In this document: in pieces, positions 9,633-18,327 of the stretch | Position numbering within the stretch: the first letter of the stretch is position 1 | Layout: every line of letters begins with the position of its first letter | Assembly (NCBI GenBank): GCA_017854585.1 | Contig: JAFMHK010000005.1 | Coordinates: 72,908 to 136,907, forward strand | Origin: Paracoccaceae bacterium | Lineage (GTDB): Bacteria > Pseudomonadota > Alphaproteobacteria > Rhodobacterales > Rhodobacteraceae | Length of the DNA stretch: 64,000 bases | Reading direction: 5' to 3' | Notes under the pieces: generated by a model | Databases searched by the model: none | Seen by the model: only the letters and a program-made list of their open reading frames with translations | What the model was told of the DNA's origin: nothing | Position numbers and translations under genes: made by a program

Positions 9633-10471
9633 CACCAGCCATACACGCGGTCGCACCGGCCAAGGTCAATCTGGCGCTTCATGTCACCGGCAGGCGGCCC
9701 GATGGCTACCATTTGCTCGACTCGCTCGTCGTCTTCACCCGGTTTGGCGATGATGTCACCATAACCGGGGCGGACACACTCGCGTTGTCGGTGTCTGGGC
9801 CATGCGCGGCGGGCGTGCCGACCGACCACAAGAATCTTGTTCTGCGCGCCGCCACTTTGTTGAGCGGGACGCGCGGCGCCGCCATCCACCTTGTCAAGAA
9901 CCTGCCGCACGCCGCGGGCATTGGTGGCGGTTCATCCGATGCGGCAACCGCATTGTTGGCACTGGCCGATCACTGGTCACTGCCTTTGCCACCCACACAG
10001 CAGATACTGACGCTTGGGGCGGATGTGCCGGTTTGCCTGCGTGGCAGGCCGACACGTATGCGCGGCATCGGCGAGGACCTCTCGGATGTTCCGCCCCTGC
10101 CGGACCTTTGGGTCGTGCTGGCAAATCCCGGTGTGCCAGTGCCGACATCAGCGGTATTTCAGGCGTTGCAAAGCGTCGACAACCCACCGATGTCCCCGCC
10201 CGACTGGTCAGCCGGAGACGCCGCAGGCCTGCTCAACTGGCTTCGCCGAACCCGCAATGATCTAGAGGGGCCTGCCCGCGCCATGGTGCCGGACATCGGT
10301 CGTGCCATCGACATGCTGAACGCCGCGTCCGGTTGTGCCTTTGCCAGAATGAGCGGCTCGGGCGGCACCTGTTTCGGATTGTTTACCGCCGAAAGCACAG
10401 CACAGGATGCTGCAAAGGCAATCTTGCAGGCAGAACCGACATGGTGGGTGCAGGCAACCAGCCTTCAGTGA
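9629..10471 (+). CDS. ispE: 4-diphosphocytidyl-2-C-methyl-D-erythritol kinase
   Basis: A 280-aa GHMP-family kinase that phosphorylates CDP-ME in the non-mevalonate (MEP) isoprenoid pathway. The N-terminus APAKVNLALHVTGRRPDGYH and the ATP loop HAAGIGGGSSDAATAL are diagnostic. The start is taken as GTG because it overlaps the TPR stop as GTGA, has GAAGG upstream, and places the conserved PAKVNL near the N-terminus. The open frame extends 117 bp upstream inside the TPR gene without family resemblance. The next gene, on the opposite strand, uses isoprenoid units for quinone tails. Confidence 0.96.
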   Translation: MTPAIHAVAPAKVNLALHVTGRRPDGYHLLDSLVVFTRFGDDVTITGADTLALSVSGPCAAGVPTDHKNLVLRAATLLSGTRGAAIHLVKNLPHAAGIGGGSSDAATALLALADHWSLPLPPTQQILTLGADVPVCLRGRPTRMRGIGEDLSDVPPLPDLWVVLANPGVPVPTSAVFQALQSVDNPPMSPPDWSAGDAAGLLNWLRRTRNDLEGPARAMVPDIGRAIDMLNAASGCAFARMSGSGGTCFGLFTAESTAQDAAKAILQAEPTWWVQATSLQ

Positions 10472-10480
10472 ACAACCCGG

Positions 10481-11482
10481 TCAGTTGATCCGGGCCACCA
10501 CGTAATCCGCCAGATCCGCCAGCATGTCACGTAACGGATGGTCAGGCAGCACATCCAACGCGGTTCGGGCTTGTGCAGCATAGGCCAACGCCTCGACCCG
10601 CGTGGACTCCAACGTGCCGTGGCTGATCAACAGCGCCTTGGCGCGCTCAAGATCGCCGTCTTGCTGGTCACCCTTTGCGATGGTCCGCACCCAGAACGCC
10701 CGTTCTTCGGCAGTGGCGTTTGCCACCGCACGGATCACCGGAAGTGTCAGTTTGCGCTCGCGGAAATCATCGCCGGTGTTCTTGCCTATCTCTCCGCTGA
10801 TGCCGCCCCAATCCAGCAGGTCATCGACCATCTGGAAGCTGACACCGAGGCAATCCCCATAAGTCGCCAGCGCACGTACCTGCGCATCGTCCACGCCGGC
10901 GATAACACCACCAACTTCGCAGGCGGCCTCGAACAACGCTGCTGTCTTGCCACGGATCACCTGCAGGTAGATCGCCTCGGTCGTGGCAAGGTTCATCGCG
11001 GCAGTCAGCTGTAGAACTTCGCCTTCGGCAATCGTGGCTGCCGCGTTCGAAAGAATGTCCAGCACGGTCAGGCTGCCGGTCTCTACCATTAACTGAAATG
11101 ACCGCGCGAAAAGGTAGTCGCCAACCAACACGCTGCTCTTGTTATCCCACAGAAGGTTGGCCGTTGGCCGCCCGCGCCGCTTTGCGCTTTCGTCGACCAC
11201 ATCGTCATGCAGCAAGGTGGCCGTGTGAATGAACTCGACCGTTGCGGCCAGTTTCTGGTGCGCGTCGCCCTGATAGCCGCACATCCGTGCAGCGGCCAAG
11301 GTCAACATCGGCCTGATCCGCTTGCCCCCGGCCTCAACCAGATGCGCGGTCACCTCGGGGATACGGGGCGCGTGCTCAGATGCCATTCGCTCCCGGATCA
11401 ACGCGTTCACCGCATCCAGATCATCGGCCAGGTGCAAACGCAGCCGGTCATGGGGTTTTGTCGCCGCATCGTCCAGGCTCAT
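10481..11482 (-). CDS. ispB: polyprenyl (octa/decaprenyl) diphosphate synthase
   Basis: A 333-aa trans-isoprenyl diphosphate synthase that makes the ubiquinone side chain. Both aspartate-rich motifs are intact: DDVVD in LLHDDVVDESAKRRGRP, and DDLLD in FQMVDDLLDWGG. GGKRIRPML at the N-terminal end is also typical. Chain length cannot be read from sequence alone; C10 is usual in Rhodobacterales. The start could instead be an ATG 9 bp upstream (after AGAAGGA), adding Met-Ala-Gly. It is convergent with ispE (9-bp gap) and divergent from the DUF2007 gene. Confidence 0.93.
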   Translation of the reverse strand: MSLDDAATKPHDRLRLHLADDLDAVNALIRERMASEHAPRIPEVTAHLVEAGGKRIRPMLTLAAARMCGYQGDAHQKLAATVEFIHTATLLHDDVVDESAKRRGRPTANLLWDNKSSVLVGDYLFARSFQLMVETGSLTVLDILSNAAATIAEGEVLQLTAAMNLATTEAIYLQVIRGKTAALFEAACEVGGVIAGVDDAQVRALATYGDCLGVSFQMVDDLLDWGGISGEIGKNTGDDFRERKLTLPVIRAVANATAEERAFWVRTIAKGDQQDGDLERAKALLISHGTLESTRVEALAYAAQARTALDVLPDHPLRDMLADLADYVVARIN

Positions 11483-11536
11483 ACCGGCCATATTCCTTCT
11501 CTCGACAAGCAGTGCGTGCATGCCTAAATGCAACCC

Positions 11537-11752
11537 ATGCAAGAAATTCTCCGCAGCACCGACCCAACCGTCATCGCGTTCGCCTCGGCGCTCCTGTCGG
11601 GTGAGGATATAGAAGTCTTCGAGATGGACGTCCACATGAGCGTGCTTGAAGGCTCCATTGGCATATTGCCGCGCCGCTTGATGGTCCGCCGCGAAGATCT
11701 GTTTCGCGCCCGGATCACGCTGCGCGACAACGATCTGCCCGTTAGTGAGTGA
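11537..11752 (+). CDS. DUF2007 family protein
   Basis: A 71-aa protein starting MQEILRSTDPTVI. It carries the compact DUF2007 fold signature: a short helix, SALLSGEDIEVFEMD, and a basic C-terminal half (LPRRLMVRREDL). The family is described as putative signal-transducing or PII-like, without proven function. An ATG 9 bp upstream is possible. It overlaps the next gene (methyltransferase) by 8 bp if that gene uses its GTG start, which implies an operon. Confidence 0.8.
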   Translation: MQEILRSTDPTVIAFASALLSGEDIEVFEMDVHMSVLEGSIGILPRRLMVRREDLFRARITLRDNDLPVSE

Positions 11753-12491
11753 CATGGGCTTTGCGCCCGACGACCTGACCTGCGACGCGTTTCTGGGCGG
11801 GCGCGTGCACGCATGGCAACCGCGCCAAGGCTACCGCGCCGCGATGGACCCCGTTTTTCTGGCTGCCGCCTGCCCCGCCAAACCCGGTCAAACCGTTCTG
11901 GAATTGGGCTGTGGCGCGGGGGTTGCCAGCCTGTGTCTTGCTGCACGTGTGCCGGAATTGGCGATCATTGGCGTCGAACGGCAAGCCGCCTACGCCGAAC
12001 TTGCCCGGCGTAACGGGTTGGAGGTTGTGACCGCCGACCTGACAGACCTACCCACCGACCTGCGAACACGCAGCTTTGATCATGTTATCATCAACCCCCC
12101 ATACTATCCGTCCGGTGGCGGCACGCCCGCCGATGACGCGGGGCGCGAGGCCGCCTTGAGAGAGGACACGCCATTGTCCGGTTGGTTGGGCACGGCGCGC
12201 GCAAGGCTTGCACCCAAGGGATGGCTGACCCTGATTCAGGCTGCCGACCGACTGCCGGACATCATCGCGGCACTTGATGGATTCGGTAGTATCACCGTCC
12301 TGCCGCTTGCCCCGCGTGCCGCACGCCCGGCCAACCGCCTGATCCTGCGCGCCCGCAAATCCGGGCGGGCACCATTCGTCTTGCTGCCGCCGTTTCTTAT
12401 ACATGAAGGCGCGCAACACCAGATCGATGGCGACGATCATTCCGCCGCCGCGCGCGAAATCTTGCGTGATGGCAGGCCCGTCAACTGGTGA
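11745..12491 (+). CDS. TrmN6/YfiC-like SAM-dependent N6-adenine methyltransferase
   Basis: A 248-aa class I methyltransferase. The SAM-binding motif is LELGCGAGVASLCLA at about residues 53-67. The catalytic tetrapeptide NPPY is at residues 117-120, the mark of N6-adenine or N5-glutamine methyltransferases. The overall form (DAFLGGRVHAWQPRQGYRAA) is the tRNA1(Val) A37-modifying TrmN6 group; the precise target is inferred. The GTG start gives MSDMGFAPDDLT; the ATG nine bases later is an alternative. Confidence 0.85.
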   Translation: MSDMGFAPDDLTCDAFLGGRVHAWQPRQGYRAAMDPVFLAAACPAKPGQTVLELGCGAGVASLCLAARVPELAIIGVERQAAYAELARRNGLEVVTADLTDLPTDLRTRSFDHVIINPPYYPSGGGTPADDAGREAALREDTPLSGWLGTARARLAPKGWLTLIQAADRLPDIIAALDGFGSITVLPLAPRAARPANRLILRARKSGRAPFVLLPPFLIHEGAQHQIDGDDHSAAAREILRDGRPVNW

Positions 12492-12604
12492 TTGCCGCCT
12501 ACTCGGGCAAATTTGAAATATCCGGACGACAAGAATGCGTGACTTGTAAGCAAACCTGTGATGCACTTGTCATGTTGCCGTCACAAACCACAGGAGGAAC
12601 TCAT

Positions 12605-12769
12605 ATGTCGCTTGGTGCCCACCTTCAGGAGCTCAAGAAAAAGCACGAAACGCTTGAACAGCGGGTTGAGCAAGCACAGCGCAGTCCCGGTGTCGATGAT
12701 CTGGCAGTGCGCGAGTTGAAGAAGAAGAAGCTGCGCCTGAAGGAGGAGATCAGCCGTTTGACAAGCTGA
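12605..12769 (+). CDS. YdcH family (DUF465) small coiled-coil protein
   Basis: A 54-aa, highly charged helical protein with the DUF465 pattern (MSLGAHLQELKKKHETLEQ and AVRELKKKKLRLKEEI). It probably forms a coiled coil; its function is unknown. A strong AGGAGG lies upstream of this ATG, which sets the start. The open frame continues 39 codons upstream but carries no family similarity. It is convergent with the LysR gene. Confidence 0.88.
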   Translation: MSLGAHLQELKKKHETLEQRVEQAQRSPGVDDLAVRELKKKKLRLKEEISRLTS

Positions 12770-12796
12770 CGTTTCCGAGCCGCGTCCAGCACGCCC

Positions 12797-13744
12797 TCAA
12801 GTATCAACATCTCGCGCGGGAACAAACGTACGTCCCGCGCGATATGCTTCAAGATTTTCCGCCTCACGCATCAGCCACGTTCGAAACGCACGTACTTTTG
12901 GTCGTGTTTCAGTGCCCTCCGGACAGACAAACCGATATTGCGCCTCGGTTGTCAGCGCGATGTCATACGGCATGACCAAACGGCCTTCACGCAAATCACG
13001 CTCTGCAAGTGAAATGCGCCCCAACACAACCCCACCACCAGCCGATGCAGCGTCCAGCGCGTGATCCGCCTGACTGAACCGTGCGCCCGTTTCAGGCATT
13101 GGTGCCAAGCCAGCCGCCTGAAACCATGCGGGCCATGTCACTTGGGGCCGCATGAACCGCAAGTCATCTTGATGCAGCAATGGCGCGCCATACAAATCGG
13201 ACGGTGTTGGAAATCGAACCGCCAATTCCGGCGTCATCATCGGGGTCAGCCATTCGGCAATCATCACCTCGGAAAACAGTCCCGGCTCTTCTTTCGGCTG
13301 GCCGAACCGGATCGCCACATCGACATCATCCCGATCAAGATCCAGCAGCCTCAGCGTCGCGACAAAACGTAACTCGACCTCCGGGTTGGCCTGCGCGTAT
13401 GCGAATAGGCGCGGTGCCAGCCACTTTGCGGTAAACGCCGGCCCCGCCGTTATGGTCAGGCTGGTCTGGTCCACCACCCGTCTCGCCGCCCGCCATGCCG
13501 ATTGCAGCATTGCAAATCCATCTGCGGTGCCCGGCGCCAGAAGTCGGCCAGCTTCGGTCAGTTCGACCGCCCGGTTCAACCGGCGGAACAGCGGGGTGCC
13601 CAAATGTTCCTCAATGGATTTTATCTGAAAACTGAGCGCCGCAGCTGTCACATTCAATTCGACCGCTGCCCTGGCAAAGGACATATGGCGTGCAGCCGCA
13701 TCAAATGCACGCAGGGCCGTGAGCGGAGGTAGACGGTCAGACAT
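12797..13744 (-). CDS. LysR-family transcriptional regulator (GcvA-like)
   Basis: A 315-aa LTTR. The N-terminal winged HTH runs to about residue 60 (LTALRAFDAAARHMSFARAA, then LSFQIKSIEEHLGTPLFRR). The effector domain begins near residue 90 (TITAGPAFTAKWLAPRLFAY). The PPLTALRAFDAAARH opening is typical of the GcvA subgroup. The target is unknown. Its divergent neighbour is a 48-aa ORF, and a T-N11-A inverted repeat sits just upstream of its start codon, consistent with autoregulation. Confidence 0.92.
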   Translation of the reverse strand: MSDRLPPLTALRAFDAAARHMSFARAAVELNVTAAALSFQIKSIEEHLGTPLFRRLNRAVELTEAGRLLAPGTADGFAMLQSAWRAARRVVDQTSLTITAGPAFTAKWLAPRLFAYAQANPEVELRFVATLRLLDLDRDDVDVAIRFGQPKEEPGLFSEVMIAEWLTPMMTPELAVRFPTPSDLYGAPLLHQDDLRFMRPQVTWPAWFQAAGLAPMPETGARFSQADHALDAASAGGGVVLGRISLAERDLREGRLVMPYDIALTTEAQYRFVCPEGTETRPKVRAFRTWLMREAENLEAYRAGRTFVPARDVDT

Positions 13745-13749
13745 ACAGT

Positions 13750-13762
13750 TAAGTATATCTTA
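13750..13762. promoter_or_regulatory. candidate LysR operator (T-N11-A)
   Basis: TAAGTATATCTTA is an inverted repeat (TAAG-N5-CTTA) that exactly fits the T-N11-A core bound by LysR-type regulators. It starts 6 bp upstream of the LysR start codon and lies in the shared divergent region. Assignment to this regulator is inferred from position. Confidence 0.5.
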
Positions 13763-13856
13763 TCTGAAGGCTTGAAAAGTCTCGTTTGTGAAATTGTCGG
13801 AACAAGCGCATCCATGGACCCAACAGATAGCAACCCCGATCCAAGGAAATCTCGTC

Positions 13857-14003
13857 ATGTTCACAATCACCGCCAACCAAGCTGCCAAAGACGCCTTGAA
13901 CGATGCTCATGCGCTGCGCGGTCAGGCCCTGCGGTCATTCATCTCCGGCCTCTTTGATCCCAAAACGCAATCGGCCGGGCACATGATGCACCCGGCCGAG
14001 TAA
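13857..14003 (+). CDS. small hypothetical protein (48 aa)
   Basis: A 48-aa ORF starting MFTITANQAAKDALNDAHAL, with AAGGA about ten bases upstream. It is basic and Ala-rich in the middle (LRGQALRSFISGLFDP). It has no signal peptide or membrane segment and I recognise no domain. It is divergent from the LysR gene, so it could be that regulator's target. Coding status rests on a plausible ribosome-binding site and protein-like composition only. An in-frame ATG lies 69 bp upstream. Confidence 0.5.
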   Translation: MFTITANQAAKDALNDAHALRGQALRSFISGLFDPKTQSAGHMMHPAE

Positions 14004-14023
14004 GGCAAGATTAACTGAATGCC

Positions 14024-14749
14024 TCAGGTCATATACTGACCACCATTGGCCGAGATGGTCGAACCGGTGATGAAACCCGCGCTATCAGCGGTCAGAAATG
14101 CCACCGCGCGCGCGATTTCTTCTGCTTCACCCAGACGGCCCACGGGGATCTGCGGCAAGATCACCTCGTTCATCACCTTTTCCGGGATCGTGCTCATCAT
14201 CTCGGTATTGATATAGCCGGGCGCCACCACATTCACGGTGATGCCGGCGCGGGCCCCCTCTTGGGCCAGTGCCTTGGTAAACCCGATATCACCGGCCTTT
14301 GACGCGGCATAGTTCGCCTGCGCAAACTGGCCCTTTTGTCCATTGATCGAACTGATGGTAACGATCCGGCCGAACTTGCGGTCGCGCATTCCTGACCAGA
14401 CATTGTGCGTCATGTTGAACACGCCGGTCAGGTTCGTGTCGATCACCTGATGCCACTGCTCTGGCGTCATCTTGTGAAACGGCGCATCACGCGTGATGCC
14501 GGCGTTGTTGACCAGAATGTCGACCGGACCAAGGTCGGCCTCAACCTGAGCGACACCAGCCTTGCAGGCTTCATAGTCGCCAACCGACCACTTGTAGGTC
14601 TTGATTCCGGTTTCGGCCGTGAATGCGGCGGCCGCTTCGTCATTGCCGCCGTATGTCGCCGCGACCGAACAACCATCAGCCTTAAGTTTCTTGGCAATCG
14701 CCGCGCCAATGCCGCGCGATCCTCCCGTTACAATTGCAACACGTCCCAT
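14024..14749 (-). CDS. phaB: acetoacetyl-CoA reductase
   Basis: A 241-aa short-chain dehydrogenase that reduces acetoacetyl-CoA to (R)-3-hydroxybutyryl-CoA for polyhydroxybutyrate. The cofactor motif TGGSRGIGAAIA, NNAG, and the catalytic triad S134, Y147, K151 (in SSINGQKGQ...NYAASK) are present. SINGQKGQFAQANYAASKAG is typical of PhaB rather than FabG. The start has GGAGGAGA upstream. It lies 91 bp downstream of phaA on the same strand. The PHB synthase is not in the window. Confidence 0.95.
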   Translation of the reverse strand: MGRVAIVTGGSRGIGAAIAKKLKADGCSVAATYGGNDEAAAAFTAETGIKTYKWSVGDYEACKAGVAQVEADLGPVDILVNNAGITRDAPFHKMTPEQWHQVIDTNLTGVFNMTHNVWSGMRDRKFGRIVTISSINGQKGQFAQANYAASKAGDIGFTKALAQEGARAGITVNVVAPGYINTEMMSTIPEKVMNEVILPQIPVGRLGEAEEIARAVAFLTADSAGFITGSTISANGGQYMT

Positions 14750-14840
14750 GTCCGTCTCCTCCGGCGTTATGGATGGCCCGGCATTCCCGGTGCCTTGGTA
14801 TTGGATAAGGCGGCGCTTGGGCACGCCGCCTCGATCTGGG

Positions 14841-16016
14841 TCAGGGGCGCTCAACGCACAGGGCAACGCCCATGCCGCCGCCAATGCACAAGGTGGCCAG
14901 ACCGCGCTTTGCATCGCGGCGCTTCATTTCGAACAGCAAGGTGTTCAAGACCCGGCAGCCGGATGCACCAATCGGGTGACCAATAGCGATTGCGCCCCCG
15001 TTGACGTTAACGATGGCCGGATCCCATCCCATTTCCTTGTTCACGGCACAGGCTTGGGCGGCAAACGCCTCGTTCGCCTCCACGAGATCCAGGTCGCCCA
15101 CAGACCAGCCCGCCTTTTCCAGAGCTTTCCGGCTCGCGTAAATCGGACCGACACCCATGATCGAGGGGTCCAACCCAGCAGTGGCATAGCTTGCAATCCG
15201 GGCCAGTGGCTCGATACCGCGGCGCTCGGCTTCATCCGCGCTCATCAACAAGGTCGCGGCGGCACCGTCGTTCAAGCCGGACGCATTGGCGGCCGTAACG
15301 GACCCATCCTTGGTGAAGGCAGGGCGCAGCTTGGCCATCGCCTCCATCGTGGCGCCGTGGCGGATGTACTCATCCTTGTCGACGGTGACGTCTCCCTTCC
15401 GGGTTTTCAGCGTATAGGCCACAATCTCGTCGGCGAACTTGCCCGCTTTTTGCGCAGCTTCCGCCTTGTTCTGGCTGGCAACGGCAAACTCGTCCTGCAT
15501 CTCACGGCTGATTTGCCATTTCTCCGCCACGTTCTCGGCGGTCTGGCCCATGTGATAGCCGTTGAAGGCATCCCACAATCCATCGCGAATCATCGTGTCG
15601 ATATAGGACATGTCGCCCATTTTCTGTCCCGGACGCAGGTTGGCCGCGTGAGGGCTCATCGACATGTTTTCCTGACCGCCCGCAACGACAATGCTGGCGT
15701 CGCCAAGCATGACGTGCTGCGCGCCAAGCGCCACAGCCCGCAGACCCGAACCGCAGACCTGATTGATGCTCCACGCTGCCGACTCTTTGGGCAGGCCCGC
15801 ATTGATATGCGCCTGACGCGCGGGGTTCTGGCCCTGTGCGGCGGTCAGCACCTGACCAAGAATCGTTTCGGACACCTCAGACTTGTCGATTCCGGCGCGC
15901 GCAACGACTTCTTCGATCACGGCACGGCCAAGTTCATGCGCGGGGGTGTTGGCGAAAGACCCCAGAAAACTCCCCACGGGTGTACGCGCTGCAGAGGCGA
16001 TGACGACGTTTGTCAT
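14841..16016 (-). CDS. phaA: acetyl-CoA C-acetyltransferase (beta-ketothiolase)
   Basis: A 391-aa biosynthetic thiolase that condenses two acetyl-CoA to acetoacetyl-CoA. The nucleophile is C88 ([10 protein letters not shown]), with H347 ([10 protein letters not shown]) and C377 (LCIGGGMG) completing the active site. The start follows AAAGGGATTACC. It forms the phaA-phaB operon, the first two steps to PHB. Confidence 0.96.
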   Translation of the reverse strand: MTNVVIASAARTPVGSFLGSFANTPAHELGRAVIEEVVARAGIDKSEVSETILGQVLTAAQGQNPARQAHINAGLPKESAAWSINQVCGSGLRAVALGAQHVMLGDASIVVAGGQENMSMSPHAANLRPGQKMGDMSYIDTMIRDGLWDAFNGYHMGQTAENVAEKWQISREMQDEFAVASQNKAEAAQKAGKFADEIVAYTLKTRKGDVTVDKDEYIRHGATMEAMAKLRPAFTKDGSVTAANASGLNDGAAATLLMSADEAERRGIEPLARIASYATAGLDPSIMGVGPIYASRKALEKAGWSVGDLDLVEANEAFAAQACAVNKEMGWDPAIVNVNGGAIAIGHPIGASGCRVLNTLLFEMKRRDAKRGLATLCIGGGMGVALCVERP

Positions 16017-16204
16017 GGTAATCCCTTTCCATCATTACGCCGCAGACCGGACATCACGACCGGGGCGGCAAAGGCATATTGAAGCGCTGGATAGGACCAC
16101 CGCCCGTTCAGCTCAACAGACACGGTGTCTCAGGGGTTGTAAAGTCAGCCACAATACCGTCCGCGTGCAATTCCATCGCCCTGCTCGCGCGATGGGCCTC
16201 GGAT

Positions 16205-17032
16205 CTATGCGCGACGGGCCACCGGGTCGGTTCGCCAAGGTGGCTTGACGGTCGGGGCTGCGTGGAAATAGCCCTGCTGACAATCGATCCCCATCCGCGT
16301 CAGCCACGCGGCCTCCGCCGCTGTTTCGACCGCCTCGGCAACGACCAGCATGTCGAAATGCCGACCAAGCGACAAAAGCGCCTCCATAAGAACCTGATTG
16401 TCGGGGTCATCCTCGATTCCGCGGGAAAACTGTCCGTCGATCTTCACGATATCGAAACAGAAATTCTTGAGGTGCCGGAACGCGGTGTAGCCTGCGCCGA
16501 AATCATCCAAGGCGAACGTTATGCCCTTGTCTTGCAGTTCTTCCATGAAGATGGCGACAATCTCGGGCATCATCATGGCCGAGCTTTCCGTAATCTCAAG
16601 GATCAGCCGCTCCACCACGTAAGGGTGCTGGCGCGTGAATTTCCTGAGGATGTTCATCCACCGCGGATAGCCGACCGACCGGGCGGACATGTTGATCGAC
16701 AGCCGCAGCGATGGGTTCGCCTTCAACGTGCGCAGCCCCAATTGCAGCGATGCGCAATCAATCTGGCGACCAATATCCTGATCCTCCACGGCGTTTATGA
16801 AATCCCGCGCGGGGATTACCCGCCCAGTCTCATCAATCAGCCGGATCAATCCTTCGTAGAAGGCCGGCCGCCCGTTTGCGCTTTGCACCACGGGCTGAAA
16901 GGCCAACACCACATCGCCGCGCGCCAGCGATTGTTCAACCATCGCCAGCGTGCCCCGCGCCCGCGTGGTCATCGCCACATCCAGCGGGCTTTCCAACCCA
17001 GGTTCCATAACATCGTGCTTTGCCCGCCGCAT
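16205..17032 (-). CDS. EAL-domain cyclic-di-GMP phosphodiesterase
   Basis: A 275-aa, stand-alone EAL protein with no sensory, GGDEF or membrane domain. The catalytic set appears complete: the EAL glutamate as EGLIRL, INMSAR, the EITES glutamate, DDFGAG, VKID lysine, AEAVET glutamate, and QQGYFHAAP. It is therefore predicted to be active in hydrolysing c-di-GMP. The first 30 or so residues may be a short regulatory tail. The start has GGAGGGGACC upstream. It is divergent from tag. Confidence 0.88.
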   Translation of the reverse strand: MRRAKHDVMEPGLESPLDVAMTTRARGTLAMVEQSLARGDVVLAFQPVVQSANGRPAFYEGLIRLIDETGRVIPARDFINAVEDQDIGRQIDCASLQLGLRTLKANPSLRLSINMSARSVGYPRWMNILRKFTRQHPYVVERLILEITESSAMMMPEIVAIFMEELQDKGITFALDDFGAGYTAFRHLKNFCFDIVKIDGQFSRGIEDDPDNQVLMEALLSLGRHFDMLVVAEAVETAAEAAWLTRMGIDCQQGYFHAAPTVKPPWRTDPVARRA

Positions 17033-17129
17033 GGTCCCCTCCGGCTGCTTGACCCTTGCCTTGATGGGGCCTGAAACCTTAATGATCCCTCAATTTTCAC
17101 ATTTTGTTCTAATTGAACGGATCTCGACC

Positions 17130-17720
17130 ATGACTGACCCGCTTGACCATACAAGCCGCTGTACCTGGTGCGGAGAAGAGCCGATTTACGTCGCCTATCA
17201 TGACGATGAATGGGGCGTTCCCGAATACGACAGCCGCGCCCTGTGGGAAAAACTGGTGCTCGACGGGTTTCAGGCGGGGCTTAGCTGGATCACCATCCTG
17301 AAAAAGCGAGACAACTTTCGCGCCGCCTTTGAAGGGTTCGACCCGAATCGCATCGCGGAATGGGGCGAGGACGACATCGGTCGCTTGCTGGCCGACCCGG
17401 GCATCATCCGGCATCGCGGCAAGATCGCGGCCACCATAACCAATGCGCGCGCATGGCAACGTATCGAACAGCGGCAGGGTTTCGATGCGTTTCTATGGGA
17501 TTATGTGGATGGCAAGCCCGTTCAGAACCGCTTTGCGTCCACCGCCGAAGTCCCGGCATTCACACCGCTGTCCACGCAAATCTCGAAAGACCTGAAAAAA
17601 GCGGGGTTCAAGTTTTGTGGCCCCACCATCGTTTATGCCGCCATGCAGGCCATGGGCTTGGTCAACGACCATCTCACCGGCTGTCCGCGCCATGCCGAGG
17701 TCGCAAGACTGGCCAGATAG
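17130..17720 (+). CDS. tag: DNA-3-methyladenine glycosylase I
   Basis: A 196-aa base-excision-repair glycosylase that removes 3-methyladenine. The zinc-site residues are recognisable as C11 (SRCTWCG), H24 (YHDDEWG) and the HxxxC in NDHLTGC near the C-terminus. GFQAGLSWITILKKR forms the base pocket. The ATG start matches the family N-terminus, although the frame is open for 60 further codons upstream. It is divergent from the EAL gene and convergent with the TlpA-like gene. Confidence 0.95.
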   Translation: MTDPLDHTSRCTWCGEEPIYVAYHDDEWGVPEYDSRALWEKLVLDGFQAGLSWITILKKRDNFRAAFEGFDPNRIAEWGEDDIGRLLADPGIIRHRGKIAATITNARAWQRIEQRQGFDAFLWDYVDGKPVQNRFASTAEVPAFTPLSTQISKDLKKAGFKFCGPTIVYAAMQAMGLVNDHLTGCPRHAEVARLAR

Positions 17721-17742
17721 GGCGGCCCAATGGCGTATCTTG

Positions 17743-18300
17743 CTATTCCTCTGATCCGATCAACGCCGCGATCAACGTGATCGCATCGGAACTATCCCAC
17801 TCCGCTTCACCTCGCAGGCGTGCAATTTCCTGCCCCTCGCGGTTCAAGATGACCGTCATCGGCAGGCCCAGAATTCCCATCTCGCGCGCGATCTGCTGGT
17901 TGATGTCCCGATAAAGGGTCAACTCGGTGATCCCCTCGTCGTCGAAGAACCGGCGCATCGCTTGTGGGGAATTGCGGCCGGTGGCCAACGTGACGACCGC
18001 GAAATCATCGCCACCGAACTGGCGCTGCAATGCATCAAGACCGGGCATTTCGTGCCGACAGGGCACACACCATGTGGCCCAGAAATTCAGCAAGACGTAT
18101 CGCCCTTCGTAATCCGCCAGCGTCGCCTCCGTCTCGGCCATCGTCAGGTAGGGCAATGACGACGCGCGAACTGGTTCCTCGTGCACGGTCAAGCCTTCCA
18201 TCTCGCCAACCGCCAACGCCGACAGGTCCTGTGCCGCAGCACCATTTGCACCCAGCCCAATCGCAAGGTAGATCACAAAAGAACGCAAAGACCGGATCAT
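17743..18300 (-). CDS. TlpA/ResA-like periplasmic thioredoxin
   Basis: A 185-aa protein with a signal peptide or membrane anchor at about residues 1-23, followed by a thioredoxin fold. The redox motif is C78-V-P-C81 in [17 protein letters not shown], typical of TlpA/ResA-type proteins. It is probably a periplasmic disulfide reductase linked to cytochrome maturation or general thiol control; the partner is unknown. The start is the ATG after AAAGGGA. It is divergent from argH with only 27 bp between start codons, an arrangement I recall from other Rhodobacterales. Confidence 0.88.
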   Translation of the reverse strand: MIRSLRSFVIYLAIGLGANGAAAQDLSALAVGEMEGLTVHEEPVRASSLPYLTMAETEATLADYEGRYVLLNFWATWCVPCRHEMPGLDALQRQFGGDDFAVVTLATGRNSPQAMRRFFDDEGITELTLYRDINQQIAREMGILGLPMTVILNREGQEIARLRGEAEWDSSDAITLIAALIGSEE

Positions 18301-18327
18301 GACAGGGTCCCTTTCAGGGTGTGGATT

